From the NCBI GenBank assembly GCA_022571985.1, contig JACZWU010000001.1, positions 611,653 through 675,652 of the forward strand: a stretch of 64,000 bases of DNA, read 5' to 3'. The translations under genes were made by a program, and so were the position numbers. Positions within the stretch are counted from its first letter, which is position 1. Every line of letters starts with the position of its first letter. Under the pieces are notes generated by a model. The model did not search any database, was not told the DNA's origin, and saw only the letters and a program-made list of their open reading frames with translations. Origin of the DNA: Candidatus Zixiibacteriota bacterium. Its GTDB lineage: Bacteria > Zixibacteria > MSB-5A5 > GN15 > FEB-12. Below are positions 1 through 9,295 of this stretch, in pieces.

Positions 1-326
1 TTGGCAAGTCTGCCGGCTATTTCATTTAAGTCAAACTCCAGCAAACTTTTACAGCTAACGCAGTAGAAATGCCCGTGCGGTTTGCGGGTGACCCGGTCGT
101 AGCGAGTGACGCCGTCACCAACGTTAACTTCGCGTGCCAGCCCGACTTCACATATAAGTTTCAAATTACGCCAGACGGTGCTGTAGCCCACTGCTTTATC
201 AATCTGTCTGACCCTGTCAAACAGCTCGTCAACTGAGACATGCTCCCCCAGCTCAAAAAATGAGCGGAAAACCAGCTCCCGCTGTGGAGTCATTTTGTAG
301 CCTTTGGTTTTTAAGAACTCTCTCAT
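1..326 (-). CDS. Fur-family metal/peroxide-responsive regulator, C-terminus cut by window edge
   Basis: Reading the minus strand from the ATG at 326 gives 108 codons without a stop before the window edge. The N-terminus (MREFLKTKGYKMTPQRELVF) is the Fur-family winged-helix start with the TPQR signature, followed by a recognition-helix region containing GYSTVWRNL and then a PHGHFYCVSC segment matching the Fur metal site and first CxxC cysteine. Family members are cytoplasmic DNA-binding repressors of iron, zinc or peroxide genes; which metal cannot be told here. The C-terminal dimerisation end lies beyond position 1. No close neighbour on this side; the region upstream is repeat-rich non-coding DNA. 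Confidence 0.88.
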   Translation of the reverse strand, partial: MREFLKTKGYKMTPQRELVFRSFFELGEHVSVDELFDRVRQIDKAVGYSTVWRNLKLICEVGLAREVNVGDGVTRYDRVTRKPHGHFYCVSCKSLLEFDLNEIAGRLA

Positions 327-464
327 AAATTTCTTTGACTAAATGAAAATCAATTTCAATACCGAATTCACCTATTTCCTGCTCAGAAGTCAAGCGTAAT
401 CTATACAAATATGTGTGTTATTTTACCAGCCAAATCATGGAAAAAAGCGATAAAACTGGGTTAC

Positions 465-556
465 GTCATTGCCAGAAGTCCCGATAGAATCGGGATGACG
501 AAGCAATCTCCCTTGCGCCTCGACGATTGAGATTGCCGCGCTGCGCTCGCAATGAC
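465..556. repeat. 92-bp MITE-like element with GTCATTGC ends
   Basis: The element begins GTCATTGC (465-472) and ends GCAATGAC (549-556), an 8-bp perfect terminal inverted repeat. Inside it is a short hairpin (TCCCGAT / ATCGGGA, 479-497). It resembles the GTCATT-type dispersed intergenic palindromes found in many bacterial genomes; no transposase is encoded. Related hairpins appear at 735-755, 61053-61075 and around 61300. Confidence 0.6.
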
Positions 557-640
557 TGATATCGGCCTTTTTAAAACACCGCAAGCGGCGGGCGACCAAG
601 CCAAATCATAAGAAAAGCGATAAAACTACGTTTGTACGGC

Positions 641-730
641 CATTATTTACGATAAGGCTAATAATTACCATAATGCCGTTATTTACCATAAGGCTATTAT
701 TTACCATAAGGCCGTCATGTAGCATAAAAC
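641..730. repeat. Tandem array of five degenerate 18-bp units
   Basis: Five consecutive 18-bp units start at 641, 659, 677, 695 and 713; the core is approximately TTATTTACCATAAGGC. Units 3 and 4 differ at only two positions (the first two bases), while units 1, 2 and 5 are more diverged. There are no spacers, so this is not a CRISPR array. The array runs directly into the next repeat copy at 730. Confidence 0.65.
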
Positions 731-937
731 CGTCATTCCGCACTTGTTGCGGAATCCAGCCGGTGATACGAACACTAAAAGTTCAGTGCAGGATGTCCTG
801 ATCCCACCGCCCGCGGCGACGTCCTGAGCTCAAATGCAAGGTCACATCTCCCGCCGTCATTCCGCACTTGTTGCGGAATCCAGTCGCTGATACGATCACT
901 AAAGTTCGGTGCAGGACGTCCTGATCCTACCGCCCGC
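730..937. repeat. Direct repeat pair (about 85 bp each) with ATTCCGCA hairpin
   Basis: Copy A spans about 730-814 and copy B about 854-937. Both start CCGTCATTCCGCACTTGTTG and continue through a GATACGA.CACTAAA segment to a CTGATCC.ACCGCCCGC end, with scattered mismatches. The beginning of each folds into an 8-bp hairpin (ATTCCGCA / TGCGGAAT). The copies are separated by about 39 bp of unrelated sequence. The same GTCATTCC...GGAATCCA theme recurs near 61050 and 62330. Confidence 0.7.
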
Positions 938-970
938 CACAGGCGGGGTGGGAACCAAGCTAAATAGCCC

Positions 971-1005
971 CAAAAAAGCCGCTACGGCTGATTACCAGGC
1001 GGCTA
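971..1005 (-). terminator. Rho-independent terminator of the M6 peptidase gene
   Basis: On the minus strand AGCCGC and GCGGCT pair across a 16-nt loop and are followed by a run of six T residues. It lies 27 bp beyond the stop codon of the M6 peptidase gene. Confidence 0.7.
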
Positions 1006-1031
1006 TTTCGGTCTGATGTAAATATCTAGAG

Positions 1032-3794
1032 CTATTTTAAGAGCATCATCTTTTTTGTCTGAACTTCAGGCCCCAAAATCAGCCGGTAGAAATAAATGCC
1101 GGAGGCGACTCTGCTGCCAGAGTCTGTCTCTCCCCGCCACTCTACTGTATATGTCCCGGGAGACTGCACTTTGTCCACCAAGGTCTTCACTTTCCGGCCC
1201 AGAACATTGAATATATCCAGCTGGGTGCGGTAAGGCTCGCTGCCGATACTCCCCCGCGATCTGATAGTATATGAAATCGTAGTCGAAGGATTAAAGGGGT
1301 TAGGGAAATTCTGATTTAGTTCAAAACTTTCGGGCAACTGCGAGAGTGGATTATCATCATAAAAACCGGTTGATACCGGGTCAAAGAAATCTATTACCCG
1401 GTTTATCAGCGTATCAACTGGCCAGATGCTCAGAGAGGGAGAAAACTGATAGACTATTGCTTCTACGGGGAAACTAAGAATTACCGATTTATGAGTTCCA
1501 CGATAGCTGATTCCTGCTGATGGTTCTACTTGGTTATGTTTGTAAGTAAGAAAGCCTTCACCGCCTGAGGCTACTCTCATTGCTGGGCGCGGATAGGGAA
1601 AGTCTGGAGTTGATGGTACTGTGTATCTTGACAGATCACCCAATTCACTTCCTGGTACACCCCTTGCAGCTGAAATTGAGATAGAAATGTCATAGAAATT
1701 TGCTTTAAAATATTCAGCAAGAAACGCTGAATCCAGATTGTGCATATCTTTTAAGCCCGAAGCTGACGAAAAAAACAAACTATTGCCGTTATCCATAAAA
1801 TCTTTCATGGCGGTAATATCTGAGGCTGTAATCACGTTGGCGGCATCGGCTCCGGTATGCCAGAAAACTATCGGGTATTTTTTAAGTTCTGCTGAAGTCG
1901 GCGAGTTCTGAACTTTTTTGTTCCATATCTTAAAGGGCATTCTTCTGGTTCTGAGAACGTCCATGATTACCTGTTCATAATCTGCCCCGCGGTCATCGTC
2001 GACAATCAGCACTTTGGGTGTGCCCACCGCGATTTCAAATCCGAAAGTTCTGCTGTAATTTTCATCGTTGCCCGGTGTCCCGGCGAATAATGAATCGCAG
2101 CTGATAGTCAGAAAAAATGAATCAAGCACCGATTCTGCGGATTCCGAAATAGTAAATGTTATGGCTGCGCCGTCGTTGTTGACCGTAGTTGCGTTGAAAA
2201 CGGGAGCAAAAGTGACATCGTTGGCTGTAAATGTTACATCCGGATTAGAAGTAGTCAAAGTAGCTTTGGCTTTATAACCTTCTTTCATCATATTGCGGGC
2301 TGTAAAAAAGACCTGAATAGTTTCGCCCGGGTCAAGGTTGCCATCGCCGTTCCCCAGCGCATCGTCGAATAAAATAGAGTCCGTAACTATATACGGGCGT
2401 GACCATTCAATATCAAAATCGGCGTACATGATTGAGTCACTGTCGGAAATGTCCCAGATGCCAATTTTGGTCTTTGTGCCTAAAACATTAAGCGCATTAT
2501 TCGGAATTGATTGGTCATGAAACTCCCGGTTGACCGTATTACCGGGAAAGGGGTCGCCGGCATCTCCTAAGTTATTTAAGGTAAATTCTAAATCTTGTTT
2601 TCCGTCAGCCTGTTCGATTCCGACTCTATATTGATATGGAGTCGTATTGCTGCCGTTCTGAGTTGGCGCCGTGGGGTCAATGTGATAAATAAGTAATCCT
2701 GATGCCGGCAGAAAAACATCGGAACCAATCCTCTGCTTATTCTCAACTACCCAGTACTGCGGACTGGAAACGGAATTTACCAATCGATAAGCCATGGGTG
2801 TAAATTCAATAGCTGGTATGGCGACACTATCTTGATTGAAGTTTACGTCGATCAGGTTCAGGAAACCCATCTGATCTTTTGACCAGGCACAAAAATGCGC
2901 AGGTGATTGAGAGTTGCCGTTGTAACTGCCGGTAGCCATTATAGCCCAATTACCAAGTCCGGCGGAAGTATTCTCAGTATCAGTTACGTCGTACAAATCC
3001 GGCAGCCCCAAAAAATGCCCGAATTCGTGGCAGATTACGCCTATGGGAGCTATGCTGCCCGGCTGTTCTTCGGGGTTCATGGTATAGTCGTCCACTACGA
3101 TGCCGTCCAGAAGCAAAGGTGAGGGAAGCTCCCACTTATGCGACCAGATTCCGTAGGCACCTGTTTCAGCACCCACTCCGGCGTGAATTATGACCAGACC
3201 ATCTAAAAAGCCGTCGCCATTGGCGTCAAAGTCCGCAAAGTTTACACCCCAAGTCTTTGCCGCCATAACGGCTTCTTGCGCTAATTGTCTACTTCTTGGG
3301 TTAAGCCCGTTGGTGGTATCTACATAATATTGATAGGTACTCGGCATTCGCAGCCAGTCAGTCACCGAACCTGTTACCAAAAAATTACCGTAAGAATTTT
3401 CTAAATAGAAATCTTTTAGGGATCCTGTGGGATTCTTGTCAGAAAACAGAATTGAATCAATATCTGTGGGAGTGGCAGCAAAAGATTGCCCGGTATATAC
3501 ATGGTCGCTAAAGTCTACCAGAATTACCAGAATTTTAGCGGTATCTACAAAAAGAGAGCCAGAGCTTTTGGCCGCTGCCAGACTTTTCTGGTCGAAAACA
3601 GAATGCTGCGACGGCGCACAGCCGCCTGCGGCCTTAAAGTTTTTCCAGATCTCGATATTTTTCTTGAGAACGCCTGCGGCTTTCCACTTCTCAATCGTTC
3701 CCGGCGCCGGCGCTACCGCATTAACGGGTAGAGCTAACGGGACGAAAGCTATAATAAGCAAAGCTGACAAACTTAGTAGAACAGATTTATTCAT
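1032..3794 (-). CDS. Secreted M6-family metallopeptidase with T9SS C-terminal sorting domain
   Basis: A 920-residue zinc metalloprotease of the immune-inhibitor-A type (M6). The N-terminus is a signal peptide (MNKSVLLSLSALLIIAFVPL, then LPVNA). Around residues 256-270 is CHEFGHFLGLPDLYD, the HExxHxxGxxD zinc site of metzincin-like M6 enzymes with its catalytic Glu. The middle holds beta-sandwich domains and a GATase-like segment beginning KVLIVDDDRG near residue 600. The last 85 residues contain NQNFPNPFNPSTTISYTI and end TKKMMLLK, a type A T9SS sorting domain, so the enzyme is expected on the cell surface or released. It is followed by a terminator. The next gene upstream is another T9SS-sorted peptidase 74 bp away, suggesting co-transcription. 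Confidence 0.93.
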   Translation of the reverse strand: MNKSVLLSLSALLIIAFVPLALPVNAVAPAPGTIEKWKAAGVLKKNIEIWKNFKAAGGCAPSQHSVFDQKSLAAAKSSGSLFVDTAKILVILVDFSDHVYTGQSFAATPTDIDSILFSDKNPTGSLKDFYLENSYGNFLVTGSVTDWLRMPSTYQYYVDTTNGLNPRSRQLAQEAVMAAKTWGVNFADFDANGDGFLDGLVIIHAGVGAETGAYGIWSHKWELPSPLLLDGIVVDDYTMNPEEQPGSIAPIGVICHEFGHFLGLPDLYDVTDTENTSAGLGNWAIMATGSYNGNSQSPAHFCAWSKDQMGFLNLIDVNFNQDSVAIPAIEFTPMAYRLVNSVSSPQYWVVENKQRIGSDVFLPASGLLIYHIDPTAPTQNGSNTTPYQYRVGIEQADGKQDLEFTLNNLGDAGDPFPGNTVNREFHDQSIPNNALNVLGTKTKIGIWDISDSDSIMYADFDIEWSRPYIVTDSILFDDALGNGDGNLDPGETIQVFFTARNMMKEGYKAKATLTTSNPDVTFTANDVTFAPVFNATTVNNDGAAITFTISESAESVLDSFFLTISCDSLFAGTPGNDENYSRTFGFEIAVGTPKVLIVDDDRGADYEQVIMDVLRTRRMPFKIWNKKVQNSPTSAELKKYPIVFWHTGADAANVITASDITAMKDFMDNGNSLFFSSASGLKDMHNLDSAFLAEYFKANFYDISISISAARGVPGSELGDLSRYTVPSTPDFPYPRPAMRVASGGEGFLTYKHNQVEPSAGISYRGTHKSVILSFPVEAIVYQFSPSLSIWPVDTLINRVIDFFDPVSTGFYDDNPLSQLPESFELNQNFPNPFNPSTTISYTIRSRGSIGSEPYRTQLDIFNVLGRKVKTLVDKVQSPGTYTVEWRGETDSGSRVASGIYFYRLILGPEVQTKKMMLLK

Positions 3795-3868
3795 TTTTAA
3801 TCCTTATGTAGTCATTTAAACAACTCTCAGAGAAGGCCTGTTCCAGACGAATATAATATCTAATCATT

Positions 3869-6784
3869 TTATTTCAACAGCATCATTTTCATAGACGCAG
3901 TCTGTGCGTCTGTTGTTAATTTGTAGAAATAGACTCCGCTGGCTGTCCTTCTGCCGCTCTGATCGGTACCGTTCCAGTCAAAACTGTGTGAACCGGCGGC
4001 TATCGTACCAGAATAGAGCGTATTCACTTTCTGCCCCAGAGAGTTATAGATTTCGAGCAATACTTCACTTTTTCGCATCAGGTCAAATGAGATAGTGGTC
4101 GAGGGATTAAAGGGATTGGGATAATTCTGGTTAAGTGAAAATTCTTGCGGAAGACCGCCGTTCTGATCGTCGTCAATATCTGTTGGGGCGCTGTATCTCT
4201 GGACAGCTCTGGTAACGTTTTCATAAAGATCGTTTAAATCTGAGCCTATCGCCAGCGCAAAAGCTATTTTGATGGAAACCCCCGGCGCCATGTTATACGG
4301 TCCGGAAATTGTATTCATCATAAAGTCAGCGGCGGTAGTTTGCAGGCTGTCACTGTTGGAAAGACTTATAAGTTCAAATTTTTCCTGTTTAGTAAATCCT
4401 CTTTTGCTGCTGCCGTTGTTTGAGATGTGGAAGCCCGTAACATTTTCAAGGTTTACCAGCGCAATCGATTTTCCGTCGGCTGAATACTGCCTCATCATTT
4501 GCAACTGCTGGTCAAATTCTGTAAAATCTCCCGAAGCTGAGATATCAGCATCAATAAAAAAGCCAAAGCGCAGCGAAGTAAGATAGTCGATAGTGTTATT
4601 CTTTAACCAGTACTCAAATATGATGAAGCCTTCATCATAGACTGTCTGATAAGTTGTCGTTTTCTGCATAATTGTCAGTGGAATCATAACATCGGACAGA
4701 TTGTCACGCATTACAGAAGAGATTGAAAGCCTGTCGCTGAATATTTCATCTATGGTCATTGGCTCCAGCACTCCAAAATCGGTAAGGTCGAAATCACCGC
4801 TGCTGTTTCTGACCGATGACGAGAGCTGTGTAGAATTCCTGCCGACGATAATGCCCGCTTCGTAAAGAACATTCGCGGCTCCGTCAAAACTCAGTCCTTT
4901 ACCGCCTACATTGTAAATTGAGCCGGGAGCAAAACCGTACTGTCCGAAATCAGAAACTGAAAATTCTATTCTGTCTGTTGTCTGCTCAGCTATTCTGCCG
5001 AGCGGGGCAACTCCTGCAGTCAGACTGAATGATAAAGTATCTGCAATGGTGCCGCTTATATCCTTGAGAACTAATTTAAAATTGACTTCCTGGCCATGAT
5101 AGAGAGCAGAATCAAAAGAAATTTCGAATTGCGGCAGACTGAAAGCGGTAGTGCTGTTTAGCCCAAAGTAAAATTTTGAACTGCTCATACTGATTTCAGC
5201 CTGATTGCTGTTAACCGCACTTATCGTCCCGGTAACTTCTTCCACATTGGCGGCTTCGTTGCCGAGAGTAATCTGCAAATGAAAAGTCTCTCCGGGGAAA
5301 GGGGTGGTGCCTTCGATAACAAACTTATCTTTTATTTCAAAAACAGCCAGACCCGGAGGAGGAATAAAGTTTAAGATTATTGAAGCATCCGGCAAACCGT
5401 TGCCATAGGCGTTGTCTTCGCCGGCAGCTCCCAGGTCCTGGCAGGAATTTATTATGGCCTGTTTGATCTGTTCGACTGTGGCATCGGGATTGTATTCTCT
5501 GATCAGCGCCACCAGACCGGCGATAAACGGCGCCGCCATCGACGTTCCTGTCATAAATCCATAGCCGCCGTCTTTACTGGACGAACGAACCAGGACACCC
5601 GGTGCGACAACTTCGGGTTTGATTTGCGAAGTATCACAGGATGAAGGTCCCCGGCTGGAAAAGTCACCAATTACCTTATTATTATCAACAGCCCCGACTG
5701 AAAAACTGTTTAAGGGCGTTGCGGCTCTGTCGGCCGGGTCACGCATAGTCAGGGGTTTGGGACCTTCGTTTCCGGCTGCAAAAACTGTAACAATACCGGC
5801 TGCTTCTACATTATCAATTACTTCCCAAAATGTTTCAGAGCAAGGAGTAAAAAGTCCGCGCGGAACACCCCAGCTGTTAAGAATTACATCGGGTACATCG
5901 CTGGTCGTGTTTACGTCGCCGTCAGGATTAAGAACCCATTGAAAGGCAGCCAGAATATCACTGATTGTTGAGGGCAGCGGCTGTCCCTGGTCTATAACGC
6001 CGGCCGTTATCCACTGGGCATCAAAGGCTACGCCGATTGTATCGGCACCGTCAGAACCGACCATCACGCCCATGGTATGGGTGCCATGACCAACTTTATC
6101 TGACGGCAGGCTGTCCGGGGCAACATTTGAAAACCAGGCCGTAGACAGCGAAGTGCCGTGGCCGCGCCATTTTATATTCAGCGCCGGATGGCCAACTTCG
6201 ACACCAGTATCAAAGGAACAGATTAGCCTGCCCTTGCCCGTTAGTCCGCGGCTCCAGAGCGAAGGAATATTCAGCATCTCAAGATGACTGGAGACACCGC
6301 TTGATAAAGCCGGTGCCGAATAAGATTCTACCGGTTGATCATAGGAGAGAGACACATCAGGAACTACATATGAGATGTTTTTGAACTGTTCGAGAGCTTT
6401 AAGTTTGCTTACCGGCAGAGTCGCCTTGAAGGCCGGCACAATCCAGAATCTGGTCGGTGGTTCTGAGGCGTGAACATTAAGAAATCTTTCTAACTCAGCC
6501 ATCTCTGTTGTTTGAAATTCACGTAATTTTTTTGAGACAAGTTTAATTCGGTCATGGCGGCTCAGTTTTAGATTCAAAGCTAACGGCGCCAGTTTGCTGC
6601 TGGTATATCCTGTTTCTGCAAAAATGACAATATCAACCAGGCTGTCGGTCAGGCTTGACAAACCGGAGGCAGTCAGGCTGTTAAGCCTGGTGGATAAAAT
6701 CGGGCTGTCTGAACCAGCAGCGGACAGTCCTGTAACTGTCAGTAAAAGGGTAATTATGAAATATGTAAGTTTTCCGGTTCTCAT
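3869..6784 (-). CDS. Secreted subtilisin-like S8 serine protease with T9SS C-terminal sorting domain
   Basis: A 971-residue peptidase. It has a signal peptide (residues 1-22), an inhibitor-like propeptide region (to about 150), then an S8 catalytic domain with the triad visible: Asp in SFDTGVEVGHP (about 190), His in GHGTHTMG (about 235) and Ser in GTSMAAPF (about 413), plus the oxyanion Asn in AAGNEGP. A long region of beta-type domains follows, and the protein ends in a type A T9SS sorting domain (NQNYPNPFNPSTTISFDL, terminal MKMMLLK) nearly matching the end of the downstream M6 peptidase. The pair is probably exported by the same system. It is divergent from the glycosyltransferase at 7071 across about 285 bp. 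Confidence 0.94.
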   Translation of the reverse strand: MRTGKLTYFIITLLLTVTGLSAAGSDSPILSTRLNSLTASGLSSLTDSLVDIVIFAETGYTSSKLAPLALNLKLSRHDRIKLVSKKLREFQTTEMAELERFLNVHASEPPTRFWIVPAFKATLPVSKLKALEQFKNISYVVPDVSLSYDQPVESYSAPALSSGVSSHLEMLNIPSLWSRGLTGKGRLICSFDTGVEVGHPALNIKWRGHGTSLSTAWFSNVAPDSLPSDKVGHGTHTMGVMVGSDGADTIGVAFDAQWITAGVIDQGQPLPSTISDILAAFQWVLNPDGDVNTTSDVPDVILNSWGVPRGLFTPCSETFWEVIDNVEAAGIVTVFAAGNEGPKPLTMRDPADRAATPLNSFSVGAVDNNKVIGDFSSRGPSSCDTSQIKPEVVAPGVLVRSSSKDGGYGFMTGTSMAAPFIAGLVALIREYNPDATVEQIKQAIINSCQDLGAAGEDNAYGNGLPDASIILNFIPPPGLAVFEIKDKFVIEGTTPFPGETFHLQITLGNEAANVEEVTGTISAVNSNQAEISMSSSKFYFGLNSTTAFSLPQFEISFDSALYHGQEVNFKLVLKDISGTIADTLSFSLTAGVAPLGRIAEQTTDRIEFSVSDFGQYGFAPGSIYNVGGKGLSFDGAANVLYEAGIIVGRNSTQLSSSVRNSSGDFDLTDFGVLEPMTIDEIFSDRLSISSVMRDNLSDVMIPLTIMQKTTTYQTVYDEGFIIFEYWLKNNTIDYLTSLRFGFFIDADISASGDFTEFDQQLQMMRQYSADGKSIALVNLENVTGFHISNNGSSKRGFTKQEKFELISLSNSDSLQTTAADFMMNTISGPYNMAPGVSIKIAFALAIGSDLNDLYENVTRAVQRYSAPTDIDDDQNGGLPQEFSLNQNYPNPFNPSTTISFDLMRKSEVLLEIYNSLGQKVNTLYSGTIAAGSHSFDWNGTDQSGRRTASGVYFYKLTTDAQTASMKMMLLK

Positions 6785-7070
6785 CTTTCTCCGATCTGTT
6801 ATCTAAGGAGTCAAAAGAGCAAAGGATATGCCGTTGCTTAAACCTGCAAGAGATTGCGCTATAATGGTGTGAACTATATAGTTTACCCCCTAAGTGATAG
6901 CGCAAGGCCTTTTCCTGCAAGTACTTACGGTGCCCGACCGGGGCTGGTTTTTGACTTTGACTGCAAATTGGATAAAATCCGGTATGCACCGAATTTGTGC
7001 CCCGGGTAAAGGAAAAAGCACAGTCTGCAAAATATTACAGAATCGCCTTCAATTTGATATATTGGTAAAT

Positions 7071-9230
7071 ATGCAGCAGAGACTCGCAGATTTTTACAGA
7101 AAAAACATGGCCATAATCTGGATTCTATTGGCTGCTTTTCTGCTTAGAATTGTCTATCTGGTAATCTACTCAAGTATGCCCGACTGGAATATGCTGACTG
7201 TAGATAATTACTACCACTTCAATTGGGCTAAAGATATGTCGTCGGGGAATATATTTGGAGATACGACATATTTCCGAGCGCCATTTTATATTTTTTGTCT
7301 GGCCCTGGTTTTTTCTCTTTTCGGAGCAACGTTAACTACCGCCAGGATTTTTGGTCTGGTCATTGGTCTGGCCTCACTGCTGCTTACTTTTTTGACAGGC
7401 AAGAAACTGTTTGGCAAACGAACCGGTCTGATAGCAGCGGCGATTCAGTCTGTCTATCCTCTGATCTTATATTTTGAGTCAGAGCTGCTGCTTGACCCGC
7501 TTTTCATGATGCTCCTGCAGCTGTCGGTATACTATTTTGTCCTCTGGTATAAAGAACAAAATTTATCGAATCTTGTCTGCATGGCGCTGGCACTGGGTCT
7601 GGCATCTATTACCAGACCAACCGCGCTATTATTTTTACCGCTGGTCATTTTATTTTTATACTTCAGCAGCACACTCTGGAAGCAAAGAGTAAAGCTGATT
7701 GCTTTGTTTGCTCTTTTGCTGGCCCTGATAATTCTGCCGATTACGATTCGGAATTTTGTTGCAGGCGGAGAAATTGTCTTGATATCATCTCAAGGCGGTA
7801 TCAATTTTTTCATCGGTAATAACAGACAATCTGACGGTGTCACTGCCGCCATGCCTACACCACTTGGTCATAACTGGAAAATTGATGATATCCGTTATCT
7901 GGCAGAATCTGAGACAGCGAGTGAATTGAAATCCGGAGCGCTCTCTGATTTCTGGTATAATAAAGCGTTCGATGAGATTCTTGAGAGACCGCTGCAATGG
8001 AGCAGTCTGTTTTTCAAAAAACTCTATTACAATTTTTCTAATCGTGAAATTTCTAATAACAGAAACCTGGCGTACTTTTTTTCACAGCACTCACTTCTAA
8101 AATTCAGTTATTTTCCCTTTGCGGCTCTGTTAGCGCTTTCGGTTCTGGCGGTAGCAACAGGGTATAAGTCTCACTGGGGAGTGAGATTGCTGTTTATTTT
8201 GATTGTCGTCAATTCAGTTGCTGTCGCCCTCTTTTTCTTCAACAGCCGCTTTAGACTGCCGCTTTTGCCCTTTTATATCATCCTGTCTGCGGTGGGCATA
8301 GAAAGTTTAATGAAGCTCTCAAAGCAGAACTATGGCAGGTACTTGCTGCCCGCAGCTCTGGCTGCGCTGGCTGCTATCCTTTCGGTAGCACCGATAGCGC
8401 CACTTCCGGCAGGCAGACAGCCGCAGCACCTGGTTTCGCTCGGTCTGTTCCATTATGCAAATGATAACACTAGTGCGGCAATCGGCTACTTTCAAAGAGC
8501 CGCTAAAATTGATTCGACTTTCCCGGAGTTAAATCTCAATATCGGCGCCTGCCATCTTCGACTGAAGAATATTGACAGCTCTATTTTCTATTTCGAAAAA
8601 GAAATCAAAGCGCACCCAAAGCGGGCTCTGGGATATAGCAATCTGGCCGGCATATACCTCGTAGAAGAAAAGTGGGACAGTGCTTTCAGTAATGCAAGCA
8701 GGGCGATAGAACTAAAACCGTATCGCTCTGACGCTCATACTATAAGACTAAGAGCTGCAGCCAATATAGCAGGCATTAACAATGACTCCCTGATAGCTAT
8801 CGCCAACTATGCCAGAGAGAGAACAATCCAGGACCTTAAGGTTCTTTACAATGCGGCCGTCATATTAACGCAGAGGAGCTCGCCTGAGGAGGCCATCTCT
8901 TTTCTGAAAAAAGCTTTAAGCTCAGAATCTGTGCCGATAGAAACCGACGACCAAGCCTTTACCCCGTACTATGAGGAAACGAAAGCTGCCCGAAAATCCA
9001 AACGGGCGCTGGTTAATTATCAGCTGGGCTATATTTATGGAATAAAAAAAGAATACGGGAATTCAATTCTTTATAGTATCGCAGCAATATCAATCGATCC
9101 AAACTTAGAGTCTGCCTATGCCAATCTTGCCGCAGGCTACTACGCTTTAGAGAATTTTACATCTGCAGATTCGGTTATCACGGCAGCGAAAAAACTTTTT
9201 CCAGCCAGTCAAATCTTTGACAGACCATAA
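7071..9230 (+). CDS. PMT/ArnT-like membrane glycosyltransferase with C-terminal TPR repeats
   Basis: From the ATG at 7071 this is 719 residues. The N-terminal half has about ten hydrophobic segments with a first-loop acidic motif region (VDNYYHFNWA, then GDTTYFRAPFY) as in GT39/GT83 polyprenyl-phosphate-dependent glycosyltransferases. The C-terminal third, from about residue 445, is soluble and built of TPR units (GYFQRAAKID, SNASRAIELKPY, LYSIAAISIDPN). Likely role: transfer of a sugar from a lipid carrier to protein or lipid A on the periplasmic face; the acceptor is unknown. An in-frame ATG at 6894 would add 59 non-membrane residues of poor quality, so the later start is preferred, although its ribosome site is weak. 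Confidence 0.85.
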   Translation: MQQRLADFYRKNMAIIWILLAAFLLRIVYLVIYSSMPDWNMLTVDNYYHFNWAKDMSSGNIFGDTTYFRAPFYIFCLALVFSLFGATLTTARIFGLVIGLASLLLTFLTGKKLFGKRTGLIAAAIQSVYPLILYFESELLLDPLFMMLLQLSVYYFVLWYKEQNLSNLVCMALALGLASITRPTALLFLPLVILFLYFSSTLWKQRVKLIALFALLLALIILPITIRNFVAGGEIVLISSQGGINFFIGNNRQSDGVTAAMPTPLGHNWKIDDIRYLAESETASELKSGALSDFWYNKAFDEILERPLQWSSLFFKKLYYNFSNREISNNRNLAYFFSQHSLLKFSYFPFAALLALSVLAVATGYKSHWGVRLLFILIVVNSVAVALFFFNSRFRLPLLPFYIILSAVGIESLMKLSKQNYGRYLLPAALAALAAILSVAPIAPLPAGRQPQHLVSLGLFHYANDNTSAAIGYFQRAAKIDSTFPELNLNIGACHLRLKNIDSSIFYFEKEIKAHPKRALGYSNLAGIYLVEEKWDSAFSNASRAIELKPYRSDAHTIRLRAAANIAGINNDSLIAIANYARERTIQDLKVLYNAAVILTQRSSPEEAISFLKKALSSESVPIETDDQAFTPYYEETKAARKSKRALVNYQLGYIYGIKKEYGNSILYSIAAISIDPNLESAYANLAAGYYALENFTSADSVITAAKKLFPASQIFDRP

Positions 9231-9273
9231 AAAAACTTCGCCTTTTTCAATCTATTTAAAAGGCGAAGTCTTT
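9231..9273. terminator. Bidirectional rho-independent terminator
   Basis: ACTTCGCCTTTT (9235-9246) pairs perfectly with AAAAGGCGAAGT (9258-9269). A-rich sequence on one side and T-rich on the other allow termination in both directions. It lies between the convergent glycosyltransferase and lipoprotein genes. Confidence 0.85.
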
Positions 9274-9295
9274 AATATTTAAATCCTAATCAGTT

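Larger units (their letters stand above)
327..970. other. Repeat-rich non-coding region
   Basis: No convincing gene lies between the Fur-family gene and the M6 peptidase terminator. The stretch is built from short repeats: a pair of related segments at 426-457 and 596-627 (both contain CCAAATCAT followed by AAGCGATAAAACT), an inverted-repeat element at 465-556, an 18-bp tandem array at 641-730 and an imperfect direct-repeat pair at 730-937. The bases just upstream of 326 should hold the promoter of the Fur-family gene, but no clear box was identified. Confidence 0.7.

Noticed and set aside
641..730. Possible CRISPR array
   Set aside because: Units are contiguous 18-mers without spacers and there are no cas genes.
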